Origin: Takakia lepidozioides
Lineage: Eukaryota > Streptophyta > Takakiopsida > Takakiales > Takakiaceae
Length of the DNA: 64,000 nucleotides
NCBI GenBank assembly: GCA_030704615.1
Contig: CM060733.1
Location: 28,830,001-28,894,000 of the forward strand
Reading direction: 5' to 3'
Shown: piece after piece, positions 22,501 through 34,304 of the stretch
Layout: every line of letters starts with the position of its first letter
Numbering within the stretch: the stretch's first letter is position 1
The notes under the pieces: generated by a model
The model's input: the letters and a program-made list of their open reading frames with translations, nothing else
The model's database searches: none
What the model was told of the DNA's origin: nothing
Translations under genes and position numbers: made by a program

Positions 22501-25500
22501 AGAGATTTCTGTAAGCTTTGTACTTCAACAAGTTGTTTATATCCTTAACACACCAAGAAAAGCCCATGTCCGAGTAGTTCACCTGCTTTGAGGACACTTT
22601 TTCTGATGAGCTACTCTATCAGTAGATCTCCTTTGATATGGCTCTCTATGGCCGTCCATGCGATTATGACCCTCATTTCCCATGGATTCTGGTCCAAGTA
22701 AGATTGTCCCATTGTTCTGCTCAATTTACTCCTCCTTAGACTATCTTTGGGTTGAATGGCAGTGCAGGTGGCTGAAGGGGGTAATTCCCCATTTACCTAT
22801 GTCATCGTCGACCAAGAGAAGTACATTGACCTTGTAGTGGAACATTTTGTATCAAAGTTGTGGGAGTGTGCTACGTGTAATGGGATTCCAGTCTAGATCA
22901 ATAGTTGTTGGACATGGTCATCACAAATTGGAAATTAATTGGTCGGTAACGTTAAAAAATTGGATGGTTTGCTTAGTCCTGCAGATTCTGTGACTGCCTT
23001 TGTTACATCCAAGTGGTCGGCTTGCATGGCAGGGAGCCTTTAAGTCTGCCAAAGTGCCTTCAAGCACGAACCTTCTTGAATGATGAGCTTTCAGCAGATA
23101 GCCCAGTGGTTTAGGCACTTGTACACTGAGTTCAAAGCTGTGAGTCCTGGTGTATGTCCTACCGACAGTTAGTAGAGGCATTGCCTGACAAATTGTGTAC
23201 TTACAGAAGTCTCTAGAAAAAACCCTGGTCCAAGTAAGTTATTATTTGAAGTCCTTGCCTGCCGTTAGGAAGCAGTATCCTTGTGATCCAGGAGGTATGG
23301 TGGTGTCCTGGTGCTTCTTCCTCAAGCACTCCAAAATTGGCTGCATGGTAGTCTCCTTATCACTTGTAATGGGCAACCAGTGGCACCGACTGGTCATGAG
23401 AGTGAGTCTCACTTTCTCATGTATGTCAATGTGCAGTTTTTCTATGTCCAGCAGCCCCACTACTGACTGGAGTCTTAATATACTGTTTAACTCCAATGAC
23501 AAGTTATATTTTTGCAATATCCATTAGGGATTTTCTCAGTTTCATTGTGCATGCAGAGGCACACGCACATGCATCCACACACCAGGGTCTCCCCCTTTAG
23601 AGCCCCGGGAGCTGACCCCAAGTACCATAGCTGCCTTGCTAAATGATTCCAATTTGGTGTATTTGGACGGTCGCCTCACAGATACAGCTATAATTCTGGC
23701 AAAGGAGGTGAGAGAAATGGACCTGCCCTAACTTCTCTTCAGTAAATTGCTATTATGAGGAACATACATACTGTGAAAATCTCTCTCTTTGTCTTGTTTC
23801 CTGTCTCTTATCAGTGTGTCTCTCTTGGGCCCCCCTGTGGAGGTTATAGGGTTTATTTCTTTCTTTCTCTTGCTCCCTTCCCATCAAAATAGTGCTGTTG
23901 AAGCAGACTTCGATGTGTTCTGTACATCTAAGCTTAATAAAAGCTGTATGGTGTTTGTCAACAATCCCAAAGAACTGAAGAGTCTTTAGCCATACAGGGT
24001 ATGTTCATGACATAGCTCATGGTTGGGGAGTATTTGAACCTGACAAAATTTCCCACTGCAGGCAACAAAACGCAAACTGCCGATACTGGTGGATGCAGAA
24101 CGCAAGAGAGAGGGCCTTGATGACATTTTGGAATTTGCAGACTACATTGTGGCTTCTGCGAAGTTCCCACAGGTAGGTATACATCCCAACCAGCCCCAGG
24201 ACCCATGTCACATCTCAATGGCTACTCCCCTGCTCTTGCCCATCCCCTCCTTGTATATGTCCAGCGCACCTCTGCCAAATTCAATAGTAGTGTTGCCTTT
24301 CTGTCCCTAAATCCCCAAATCAAATTGTGCAGAGATGGAGTACTAAAAATTTAAATTTGGTGGTGTGTCAGTAGACTTGGACAGAGTCCCCAACGTTGGG
24401 TGAAGCACTTCTTACCATGATGTTGCGGCTGCAACGCGTCAAGTTTTTAATAGTGACACTCGGTGCTTCTGGATGTGTAATGCTGGAGAGACACTCCTCA
24501 GGTAGCCAGTTTGTCTGGTTTCAATTGATAGTGTGACAATTTGAAGTAAGTTGATTGCCAAGTAACAAGACAGCATTTAACAATTTGACACTGAATTCAG
24601 AGGAATTTTGCTGACGCTGTGATCAGTTTTGCAGATGTCGCTAATGGTGAAGCACTGAACGTGAATTTGATCCTGGAGGCACTTTCAAAAGAGGCCGAAG
24701 GCTGCCTTACATTGACACCATCTGTTGTTTCCTCAAAGGTGAGATTCTAAGAGCTATCATTGGCCCCATCAAAAGGCACACGAAGGAGGTCAGCACAGAT
24801 ATTTCACATGCAAAATTTGGCCATGTTGTAATATAGAGCTCTCCAACTGCCAGCCACATTGTGATCATACTGCAGCATGTGCAGACCATACAGAGAGACG
24901 AAGAGAAAAACAGTTTAATAGAGCCTTTTTCCAAGTACCGAGGTATTATACTGTATAAGCACCTTAAAACTGTTTTTTTCCTTGGCTTTGTCCTTCTAGT
25001 TCTCTTTTGGAAACATTGAAAGCTCTCGCTTGCCTTCCTAGGTGGGGAGGCTAGGCCTTTCAAGCAGCAGCGATGGCAAGAATGAAATGTCGGGGAGACT
25101 GCTGGTTGGCACAGCGGTGCCCATACCATCTTCAGAACTTGTAGATACGACAGGCGCTGGTGATGCCTTTATAGGTGGTGTTATGTATTGTAAGTCTCTC
25201 TCACTCTCTCGTTAATGGACAAAAATCTAACTTCTTTGATATTGACCAAGGTGTAGCTGAAGGCTGTACCCTCTCCCCACTGCTCTTCAATGTTTTCATC
25301 AATTAGTCACTGGAAGATGTGGAAAATGAGGGGTTTGGGTTAAAGGTGGGTGATACTACCATTCCAGCCTTATGTTTACGGATGACTTTGCAGGCCTAGG
25401 GGATACCCCATCCACTCTTCAGGAGTAGATTGATTGCGCAAAGAGGTACTTTGACCTGTGGAGGCTAGAAGCCAATTCTAAACAGGCTAAGTCCTGGCGG

Positions 25501-26868
25501 ATAAGGGTAGAAGAGATTTCAAGTATCTGAATATCAGCCCAGAAGAATTGTCCCTGCTAGATGAAACTTGCAATGTCGGGTGCCATGTCAGATGCCTGAA
25601 GTCTGTCCGATGAAGAAGAGGTTAGGCATAAAACTTCCCAGAACTTGATTCCAGTCTGTGTGACATGGGCTAGGACCTTAAGGATGATCTCAAGGGACTA
25701 CCTACCCTCGGCACTAGACTGAAATGTAAACTAGGGTGCCTTTGAACAAATAAACAGAAGTCGAGAAGAGGAGATTGTAATTGCCCAATGTGCAGGCAGC
25801 CTGAAGACAATATCCATTTTCTGATAAATTGTCTGTGATATTCTGACCAGAGAGTGACCCTCTTCAGGAACATCAAGAACATTGTACACCTCTGTTCACC
25901 AACTTTGAAAATCTTGAGGCTGAGACTAAAGCCCTGGCCCTGTTGGGCTGTAATGCACACACAGCAAGTTCATGCTTGTGTGACGGGCTATATGTGGAAA
26001 ACCCGAACTAATTGTCTTTATCATGGTAAGTCACACTACTGGATTGAGCCCCTCACAAAGGTAGTATCTGTTCCCTTCTTTTCCTCCCAAACAGGGCGCG
26101 GGACCCACTGTATCTCATGGGGACATCATGTGTATGTACATCACTTGTTTGACCATTATCTCGTATGTGAACCCTTCCTGTCAACCAAAGTGGACAGCTG
26201 ATAGCAACCATGAAGAGTAACAGTGAATCCTGAGGCAGACTGATCAGTAACCTTCGTACTTTTCTTTCAACAACCACATCTTTTCTACTGGGTTGAGGGA
26301 CTTTACTTGCATACAAGGAAGACATGTCTCAGGCCGAAAGTTAAGGCCATACCAGGTATTTTCTGCCTAGGAATATTGAACATGGGAACTAGTTTGGGCG
26401 TCACTCACACTTAGGCTGCTGTGATGCCTATTTCATTGGTGTTGTGATGCAGCGTTGTTGGCTGGATTGCCTCCAGAGAAGATGCTTCCTCTTGGAGCCG
26501 TGGTGGTAAGTGACACTCTATGAAATAGAGCATTTGTTATTTAGGGGCAATCACTTCCTCGTCACCAGAAGACATCCTAATGCAGTACCTGATTTCTTGA
26601 GAAGTCTAGAATCTCGGGTCTCGTGAATTGTCATGTATACATAAACATGGATTTGTTCCCAAAATGGACATAGATGGCCATGTAACCATTGGCCGATTTG
26701 TGATACCTTGCTCAAGCTTGAAGATCCATCTCGTCATGTGAATGTAGATGTTGTTCTTTCAAATTAAACTTTGCTCTGTTCGTCCAGGCTGCTGGTAGCT
26801 GTCGAGCGCTTGGGGCCCGCACCGGTCTCCCACACAGAGGAGATACAAATGTTGCTTTGTTCCTGTGA
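19569..26868 (+). CDS. pfkB-family (ribokinase-like) sugar kinase, 12 exons
   Basis: pfkB kinases phosphorylate a sugar, nucleoside or related hydroxyl using ATP; the substrate here is unknown. Exons read as 19569-19673, 20007-20096, 20629-20706, 22409-22483, 22768-22820, 23557-23707, 24062-24172, 24375-24501, 24635-24738, 25042-25189, 26453-26505 and 26788-26868. All phases join, giving 391 residues. Early residues GCGGAAVDFLA and FPQPDEKIRTTELK precede the glycine-rich pfkB signature (QGGGNVGNALTAAARLGL). EGGNSPFTYVIVD and TRTCIHTPG follow, then LVYLDGRLTD and ILVDAERKREG. The C-terminal signature DTTGAGDAFIGG carries the catalytic Asp in GAGD. The end (CRALGARTGLPHR) is typical of the plant subgroup. 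The predicted N-terminus has no obvious transit peptide. Introns 3 and 10 contain LINE relics. Confidence 0.92.
21528..22340 (-). mobile_element. LINE 3' fragment (C-terminal reverse-transcriptase ORF) in kinase intron 3
   Basis: This 270-codon open stretch lies opposite to the host gene. It includes KQAKSWQKRVEEILKDLDL and a CX2C...H...C segment (CPLCGQSEDSIHFLIHCPGF), the zf-RVT-type finger seen after the reverse transcriptase of plant LINEs. It then reads LFNSIKGIVPVPLF and WKTRINSLYEGK. RT motifs are absent, so the copy is 5'-truncated, as LINE insertions usually are. The same protein segment recurs degraded at about 25480-26030. Confidence 0.75.
23088..23165 (+). repeat. Possible tRNA-derived SINE head in intron 5
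   Basis: TAGCCCAGTGGTTTAGGC resembles a pol III A box within a tRNA-like start, followed about 35 bp later by a degenerate B-box-like GTGAGTCCTGG. There is no clear tail. This is weak evidence. Confidence 0.3.
25236..26100 (+). mobile_element. Degenerate LINE reverse-transcriptase fragment in kinase intron 10
   Basis: The sequence reads GCTLSPLLFNVFIN (an RT palm motif) and GFGLKVGDTTIP, then after a one-base gap MFTDDFAGLGDT, the YxDD box region with Thr-Asp-Asp. It continues into the same C-terminal segment as the copy at 21528-22340 (KQAKSW, RVEEIS, LSDEEEVRHKTSQNL). It has many stops and frame changes, so it is older than the intron-3 copy. It lies in the host-gene orientation. Confidence 0.75.
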
Positions 26869-28405
26869 ACTCATCCTTGTTCTTTCCCTATTCTTAACTA
26901 GCCCCCAGCCCAGTTATTCTTGTGTGGCTGATTTCAATTGAAGGAGAAGGGAACGAGTGAATGTTGGTGAGCAGGCAAATAGGCCAGTAGTTGGGGTATT
27001 TTACAAACCAGAGAATAAAGTGTGGTGGCAATGAACAACGAATATGGCAACAGTGCACCAGAAGTGGTATGCCCTGCGTAATTGTTTATAAGAAAAAGAC
27101 CACAACAATTGGCTTCTACAGGACTTTTCAAGCTATGTTTCAATGGAGTTATACCATTGAGAGCTTCTGATCATATGGCCCTACTGTAACTGAGTAGAAT
27201 GATTGCAGTTATGATGGCTAATTAAAGACCTATACACTTAAGACTGTTAGAAGTACAACGCATATGAGCATGGTGGTTCCATTTGTCAGAGGCAATAGAC
27301 AAATAGTAGACAAAATTAACTCCCTTCTCATCGATTCCTGTACGATACAGAGAGTGGCAGGAAGCACAATGGAAAAGAGTATACAAACTGTTGGCTGGTT
27401 CATGCTTGGCACTAAACAGGAGGACAAAGACATAATGATACGAAAAAAGGTTAAACTCTTGTCAAAGCAAGTGCAAATTCTGGTGTCTTCTCCGTGCCAA
27501 GTACCTGCTGACTCGCCACTTCGGAGCCTTTTATTTGGAAGGAAGACACCTTAGGCAATGTGGTTGCACAGCCTTCCAGCTATGACCCAAAAGGCCAAAG
27601 TGTTCTCCTGACGTTTAAATTAATTAACGCAGTTTATTTTTCCCCTCCTTTCCAGACTCTGAAATATCCCAAGTTTCAAGTAATAGAACAAAAATCTATT
27701 AATGTTTCCCTTTAATAATTGCACACCAATACTCATGGGTGCCTGTTTCTCTCAAAAACCCGGAAGGTTGTCGGTGTCCATTTCTCGAACAGTTTTAAAG
27801 TCAAACTTATGCTTGTCATTTAGTACAAACTCCCCAATCAAAGGTCATGGTTGCATATATTACCAGCAATTGGAGATGTTACCATGTCAGGCAAACATGG
27901 CCACCACAAAAATTCGGCCACCTCATGCTACAACCCCATTGCCCCTCTGCCCCTGACATCCACACCACCTGAGCACAAGGCAAAGACCCGAGGATGCAAG
28001 GGTTTGCACCAAAAAGATTGAAGGTACACTAAGGATGCTCAGCCAATGACTTCCAACAGTCCTCAATGTCTCTGCTGCACTCTTCTCCAGATGTAGATAT
28101 GGAAGTGTTTCTAAGCTGGTATGTACCCCACATACACAGGCCACATGAAGAGACTTGGCTAGCCTTTTGGGCTTCCTTCTGAAGTGGTAGAATATTGTAC
28201 AATGCTGCCACCTTTGCTCCAAGACTGCAACATGAGTTAGTGTGACGGCAGCTCCCAACTTGACCGAGCTCATCAGTTTTTACTCTTTCTTCTTGGTTTG
28301 AAGCCTCTGCTCACTTGCTTGAAAAAAAAGACATGGTCCTTGTAGAATTGAGATCATTTTTGCAAGTACTCGTACACAAGACAAAATCCATACTTTCGAG
28401 GCTTC
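26869..28405. other. Intergenic between kinase and WRKY 3' ends
   Basis: The two genes converge here, so their 3' UTRs should lie in this gap. I see no gene or repeat. Confidence 0.4.
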
Positions 28406-31400
28406 TCAGTTCAAAACCCTTCTGTCTGTACTTAATTTGTGCTGTTTTCTTTTCCGTTTGTAAGATTGAAGCAAGGCCATGCACTTCCTGGGTTGGGGAT
28501 GGTTATGGGAGCCCTCATATACATGGCGAACGTGCCCATCCACGGTATGCTCTTCAATCTTGCGGGCGATGCAGCCCATGTTCACGCACCCATAAAACAC
28601 TCGCAGGTTAGAAGTGCCCGGTGGTACAATCTCATTGAACTTACGCCAGTTATAGCCATCAATCAACGGCCGGAGCATAAGGCAAGAACCCGTAGTGACC
28701 TCCCCATCATGCATAGGCCCTCTAATGTCAAGCTTCGCTCCTGGGGCCAAGGCCTGTTGGGAAAGTTGAGATTTCAACTGCAAGCCCCTCTTTGCTGCTC
28801 TCTCAATTTCAGCTTCAGCATGTCGTCTCTGAAAAGGACATGGGAAAGACTTGAATGTAGTTAGGTTGAAAATTGTTGCAGGGAGAAAACCGCAAACACA
28901 TAACCACATTCAGAGGCAGGTGCTCGATGCATTGATGTAGCAATCACGGCTTGGGATTTGGCTCCTCTGCAAAGCTGTTGTAGGGTGCCAAAAGCAAACT
29001 TTGACCATAGCAAAGAGACTATGGCTGGAAGTCGCCATTCAGTTCAGTCTACTAACCCACATTGAGTGTTTCCATCCCTCTCAGAAAGTTTCAAATGTAG
29101 CAAATCAGAGAAGATAGTCCAGGTCGGATGCAACTTGAGGATGGAGAATACAGCCCTGTTCAGAACTTCAACAGGGGACTACAGGCTGTGCCTGGTTTAC
29201 ATGGACAATTGGAGAAAAGAGAATACAGCCATGTTGAGAACTTGAACATGGCACTGCAGGCTTGGCTGGCTTCATTAGCACACCGCAAGAGCTTCTCACC
29301 TCTATTTCACACTTGTGAATCTCTTGCAGGCGAGCCAGCTCCATCTCAAGCGACGCCATTCTCTGTCGAAGCTCATCATGCTCCTGACCAACCCAAACAC
29401 ACCCGCCACAACACAATTACTCAGTTTCAAGAAAGACGGTGGCCTGAAGTAAAGAGACAACCAGGGATGAGGAGAGTCAAACAGGGACAGTTCTGGTCAT
29501 TATAGAGCATTTCTTACACACTTTAGCCGCCACAGAATACCAGCCTTACTTTCGTCTGGAGTAGTGAGAGCAAGAATGGACTCTTTAACTATTCCCTGTA
29601 GACATTGCTTTCACATACCCTGTAGGACATGGTCCCACAAGATACTAAACCCCCTGGGGCAACCATGGGGTATTCAACACACACGAGTACATTAGACACA
29701 GTCAGGGCACAAGGACTTTGTGTTGATTTATGATTTGTCACAGCAAACATACTAGAAAGAATACTGGTGATGCAAGCACTTCTGTTCCATCTCGCTGCTT
29801 TGGAAAAATGAGAGACAGAAAGAGGCAAGAATTAAAAAGGAAGACAGTAGGGCACCACCTTTTTAAAGCGCTGGAGGTCAGATTCAAGAAGCTCCATTTC
29901 CTTCGGATCTAGAACCCCACCAGGGAGTGGGTTTTGGACTGCTGACTCATAAAATTTAACAGCCGCTGGCTCAACCACCCCAGATACTGCTGTGCTGGAG
30001 ATAAAACCAGAGGACCCAGAAGACCCCACAGCCCCACCGCCTCTCCGATTCTCCTTTCCAGAGGTAACATTGCTACCAGGTGTCTGCATATGGTAACCCT
30101 TTGAACATGTGTTAGTATCAACTAGCAGTAAACAAACTGTGCAAATGCATGCCTGTGTGTGTGAGAGAGAGAGAGAGGAAAGAGACCATGGGTCCTCAAT
30201 TTGCAGCACCTCTACACTACGGACATTAGCCACCATTTCAGGTTGTTTCACTGGAACTTTACACTGACCTAAGTTGCCACCATTGAGGTCCTTTGTGCAT
30301 CCTCATCATGTAAGATGGGTTTGAAGTGGCCGCTAAGTCCCCTTGACAAGTTTTCAGTGATCTGTCGTAAGTTCATTTATAAGGATGGCATTCAACAGCC
30401 CTTGGTTTGAGGATTATCCCTCCCCAACTGTGGATAACTGTGAGGAGATTCGCAACTATGCCCTGCCCCACAGGCTTGGGCTGATGTGCCATATCCGGCA
30501 TTCCTGGAAGATGCAAAAGATGTAAGGGATGATATCATGGAATAATACACAAGGCCTGCCGAGAAAGACAATACTGGTGAAGGAGAAACGCAATTGGAGT
30601 TTCTCACCAATTCCACCTACTTTGTCAGTAATATGTCTTCGAAGAACAAACTGCAACAGAACGCTGGTTTTGTTGTCTTTGGGATTTGAAAATACAGACC
30701 TGAAGTCTGGGACGTTTTAGAGGCCTTCTCTCCTTATTTGCATGTGCAGGCTTGTCGTGATGACACCCATCAATGCCGCATTCTGTGAGCATCCCTGGCA
30801 GCATCGATCTCACAATTGATGTTGCCCGGTGCAAGCTGCAGCGCGGAGCCCCTGTTGACAAGTTCCTGTAGGTAGCAAGCGCCTTACAGGACCAGATTTC
30901 ACACTGTGGTAATCTCCGGCCTTCCTGATTGTCCTGAATCATACCCTTCCTCTTTACTCTTTGCTTTTTCAATTGAGATTGGCGGACCAGTTGGTCTTTT
31001 CCCTGCAGTTCCGCCTGCACTTCGGGTTCATTCTCAGATTGATCTATGTGTTGTATTTCCTCCTGCTTCCTACACTTTTTGGGCGGCCTTCCCCGCCTCT
31101 TCGGTTGATTTTCGATCCTTTTGTCAAATGTGGGAACAGACTCCAGATCAATATCGACTCTCTCAGGGATTGAGCTATCAAGTTCCGCAACCCCATCAGC
31201 GTTCAACAAGTCGATCTCTGTGCCCCCTGGGGACATGTCGACAACTGTTCTTCCAGCAGACCGTGCTGCATTTTTTATTTTCACGCCTTTACCAGATTTT
31301 GCAACAGACATCCCTCTACCTTCTCCATTTTCTGGGAACTCTACTTCTCCATTTGCCATATTTTCGGAAAAACCTAACCCGTGGATGCATTCGCTGATGG

Positions 31401-31740
31401 ATCCACGACCATCCTCAGGAATAATCATCTCTGGCTCACTTTCTGCGTAGATCATTTGCGGCGAATCCACCGGATTTTCCTCACCCCCAAAATTCGAGTC
31501 AGGGTCCATAACCATAGTCAAGTTACTGACAACGGCGCCCGTATCACTTGCCACCCCGGCCTCCTCATCTTGTATCCCACACTCGGTCATGGTTTCGTAC
31601 CCAATGTTTTCAGTCGAATCTGTCTCAGGCATTGAACGACCTAGGGTTTGAGGGCAGTGGATCCTGGCATTGTAGAAGGAAGAAATTTCGGCTCTACAAT
31701 CAGTGCAGGTCGGCCGCACATCGAATGATACCTCGACCAT
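28406..31740 (-). CDS. WRKY-type transcription factor with altered signature (multi-exon)
   Basis: WRKY proteins bind W-box DNA in the nucleus. Exon 1 (31740 or the ATG at 31632, down to 30700) is acidic. It has an AT-hook-like KRRGRPPKK and a Cys/His cluster (CEIWSCKALATYRN...PRCSLHR...CGIDGCHH). One or two exons between 30700 and 30180 are not settled (CKVPVKQPEMVANVRSVEV is likely coding). Later exons join in phase: 30098-29859, 29383-29300 (coiled-coil heptads, LRQRMASLEMELARLQEIH) and 28828-28406. The last holds the WRKY domain: DGYNWRKFNEI, then YGCVNMGC (CX4C), then HVYEGSHNH, with 21 residues before HXH. The canonical WRKYGQK is WRKFNEI here. The leucine-zipper-like coiled coil before the domain recalls group II WRKYs. 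The C-terminal tail is basic. Confidence 0.82.
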
Positions 31741-32320
31741 CAGTCGCAGATAAATCAGGGGCGATGCTACCTCTGCGGACGATATAATTCTTGAACATCA
31801 CCTTCACCCACCTTGCCACCATTTCTTGATACCGAAGAAGAATGACACCGAAGCAAGACAAGGGACAGACATAGGGAGTGAAGCAGATCAACCCCTCAGC
31901 GAAAGTTTCATTGCAACCAAAGCTGCAGAATGCAGGGATGCAACACAAAACATTCCACTGGCAGATAACCCAATTGAAACCAGATTCAGAAACATGAAGA
32001 CCAGATGGATTCCACCTTCAAATCACCAAACAGAGATGGGTTCCCAAAAGCAGAGTGTGGAGAGCGATGGAGGGGAAGCACGATGAGGCCGAGAGCTTGA
32101 CAAGCCAGCAACTGCTTGCCGTTCAAAACTTGCCTGCTTCCCACGACCCATTTTCCGAGGTCGGATCCCCCGGCCACTTCCGTGATGCCACGTGCTCCAT
32201 GCCAGTATTATTTAGATTTTCAAATCATAATAAAGGGGACTATCCTAATCATCCGCTCGTTCACCGTGCTGCTTCTCCCTCCCGCAGTTGGATCTTGGGA
32301 TCCAGAGACCTTCGACCTTG
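31741..32320. promoter_or_regulatory. Upstream region of the WRKY gene
   Basis: This is the expected promoter and 5' UTR. An open frame at 32055-32336 (+) shows no recognisable domain and is probably chance. Confidence 0.35.
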
Positions 32321-32538
32321 CCAACAATCTCCATGACACAGATGATCTGCCTCAGACACTCTACACGCAGTGATTTTGTATGAAAGTAGCGGTCCTTAAG
32401 CTGGTGAGATGGGTGTTTTGCTTCTTATTAGCGTAGGTATGTGCAGGTATGTGTAGGTATGGGCGGACATTCTCCATGACCTCCCTCAGACACTGTATAC
32501 ACGTATACACACTTGGTTTTGTGTGAAAGTACTGGTCA
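32321..32538. repeat. About 150-bp repeat, left part (interrupted by a transposon)
   Basis: The unit contains CTCCATGAC, CTCAGACACT, GTTTTGTGTGAAAGTA and AAGCTGGTGAGATGGGTGTTT. It occurs about one and a half times here and resumes at 34094-34290, on the other side of the MITE. Confidence 0.65.
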
Positions 32539-32551
32539 TTAGAGCATGCCC

Positions 32552-32946
32552 TAGGGAATTCCAAAAAGGCCTTGATGTGAAATGCATCGCAATTCACTTG
32601 ATCACCCCCTAAAAGTGCGCAATTCAATTGAATTGTAAGGGCAATTCAATTGAACTAACCCTAATTTGCAATTCAATTGAATTGTCGGCACACGATTCAA
32701 TTGAATTGCGAATTGGCAATTCAATTGAATTGTCAACTCGCAATTCAATTGAATCGTGTGCCGACAATTCAATTGAATTGTAATCTATAATTTTTAACTT
32801 ATTTCTGTATATAATATATATGTATATATTTAAATTATATATATATACATACACAGGTATAAGCTAAAAATACATGTTGCCTGTCTATTCTTGCTGTCCG
32901 TCTGTCAATCCTTTGCCCGTGGTAAGGCTTGAGCCCAAGATAAGCC

Positions 32947-32991
<45 letters not shown>

Positions 32992-33705
32992 AAGTCAGGA
33001 AGTGCTTGTAAAAGCGGGATTGTCTCTCTTTGTGGATGTTGGTGCCAATATATGGCTATGTACATATACCAAACATGATACCAATGTAAGAGTATCAACG
33101 TGTAAGAGTTTGATATATTAAACTTATGTAGAACACACATCCCAACTTCAACATGATACCTTTGTAAGGGTATCCAAATTTTTGATAATTCTCAAGATGA
33201 ACATACTTTTTGTTTTCTTTGTCCTGGGCCAGATACTAGTGTTAGGGGACTACATGGTGATGCAGGGGAAGCCTTTCATCAATTGTTAGGTTTGATTTTG
33301 TCTGTTTTTTTCGGAGCCAGCCATGTTTCTTTTGCCAGTGAATCACAGGAAGCTGCAGATCTGCGTCTCTGGTTCTCCCTTTCTCGCTGAGGCTGAGGGT
33401 GGTTTCACAACTCCACGATTTCCTCAAGGGCACAAGAAAGAGGGCCAACAAGAATAGACGGGCAACATGTATTTTTAGCTTATACTCTTATATGTGTATA
33501 AATATAATTTGAATATATATATGTACATATATATTATATATTATATACAAAAATAAGTTAAAAATTATAGATTACAATTCAATTGAATTGTAGTCAGCAA
33601 TTCAATTGAATTGCGAGTTGACAATTCAATTGAATTGCGCACTTTTAGGGGGTGATCAAGTGAATTGCGATGCATTTCACATCAAGGCCTTTTTGGAATT
33701 CCCTA
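32552..33705. mobile_element. Long-TIR DNA transposon (1154 bp) inside the MITE
   Basis: The terminal inverted repeats begin TAGGGAATTCC and span about 350 bp on the left and 257 bp on the right. The 7-bp duplication CATGCCC flanks the element (32545-32551 and 33706-33712). Both arms contain copies of the perfect 16-bp palindrome CAATTCAATTGAATTG or near versions, seven on the left and three on the right, then TA-rich DNA and a shared block (ATAAGCTAAAAATACATG). The middle is noncoding. Long TIRs suggest a non-autonomous Mutator-like element, but a 7-bp duplication is short for that group. Confidence 0.8.
32949..32988. repeat. (GA)n microsatellite
   Basis: About 20 uninterrupted AG units lie inside the long-TIR transposon. 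Confidence 0.95.
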
Positions 33706-34093
33706 CATGCCCAGCAGGCACTCCATGGGGCGCACTATCATCAAAGTAGCGCAGCCGCCCAGCCCCAGCAGCACTTTCACGCGCTTCAAAATGGTGAGCC
33801 TCACCAAGTTTCGCCCCACTTGCGTGCTATCGACAAAGAATCGTGGGATGCTAAGACATGTAGGCATTCTCCCCTGCTAGCTACCACTTAGCCTCACATG
33901 TAGACCCGTGGCGGGTAGGTGTGGGGGCCCACTCTCACCTCAACCTGGCGCCGTTACTCCCCTCTTGTTATGATGGGTTGTTGTTGGGGCTCTTGCCAGC
34001 CCACGCGCCATCTAGCTTGTTGGCCTCACCATACGCCTCCTTAACATAGTAATGGTGAGGCAGTTTAGTGAGCCTCTGCTGGGCATGCTCTTA

Positions 34094-34290
34094 AGCTGGT
34101 GAGATGAGTGTTTCGTCTCTTATTACTTATCCAGGTGTAGGTGTGTGCGAGTATTCTCCATGACGTCTATGATCTGCCTCAGACACTGTACGCATAGTGG
34201 GTTTTGTATGATAGGATTGATTCGTAAGCTGTTGAGATGGGTGTTTCGTATCTTACTATTTTTCCAAGTGCAGGCATTGATGTTCCACGG
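34094..34290. repeat. About 150-bp repeat, right part
   Basis: The sequence continues the unit seen at 32321-32538 (AAGCTGGTGAGATGAGTGTTT, CTCCATGACG, CTCAGACACTGTACGC) and repeats AAGCTGTTGAGATGGGTGTTT near 34230. This confirms that the intervening MITE is an insertion. Confidence 0.65.
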
Positions 34291-34304
34291 AGGGGGGATT
34301 GATA

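Larger units (their letters stand above)
32542..34090. mobile_element. PIF/Harbinger-like MITE split by a second transposon
   Basis: The ends are GAGCATGCCC at 32542 and GGGCATGCTC at 34090. Once the inner element is removed the terminal inverted repeat extends to GAGCATGCCCAGCAG. The element is flanked by the 3-bp target duplication TTA (32539-32541 and 34091-34093), which with this TIR style is typical of PIF/Harbinger. Without the insert the MITE is about 390 bp, GC-rich and noncoding. Confidence 0.85.

Noticed and set aside
24707-25129. 140-codon minus-strand frame
   Set aside because: It overlaps exons 9 and 10 of the pfkB kinase, whose splice phases are consistent; chance antisense frame.
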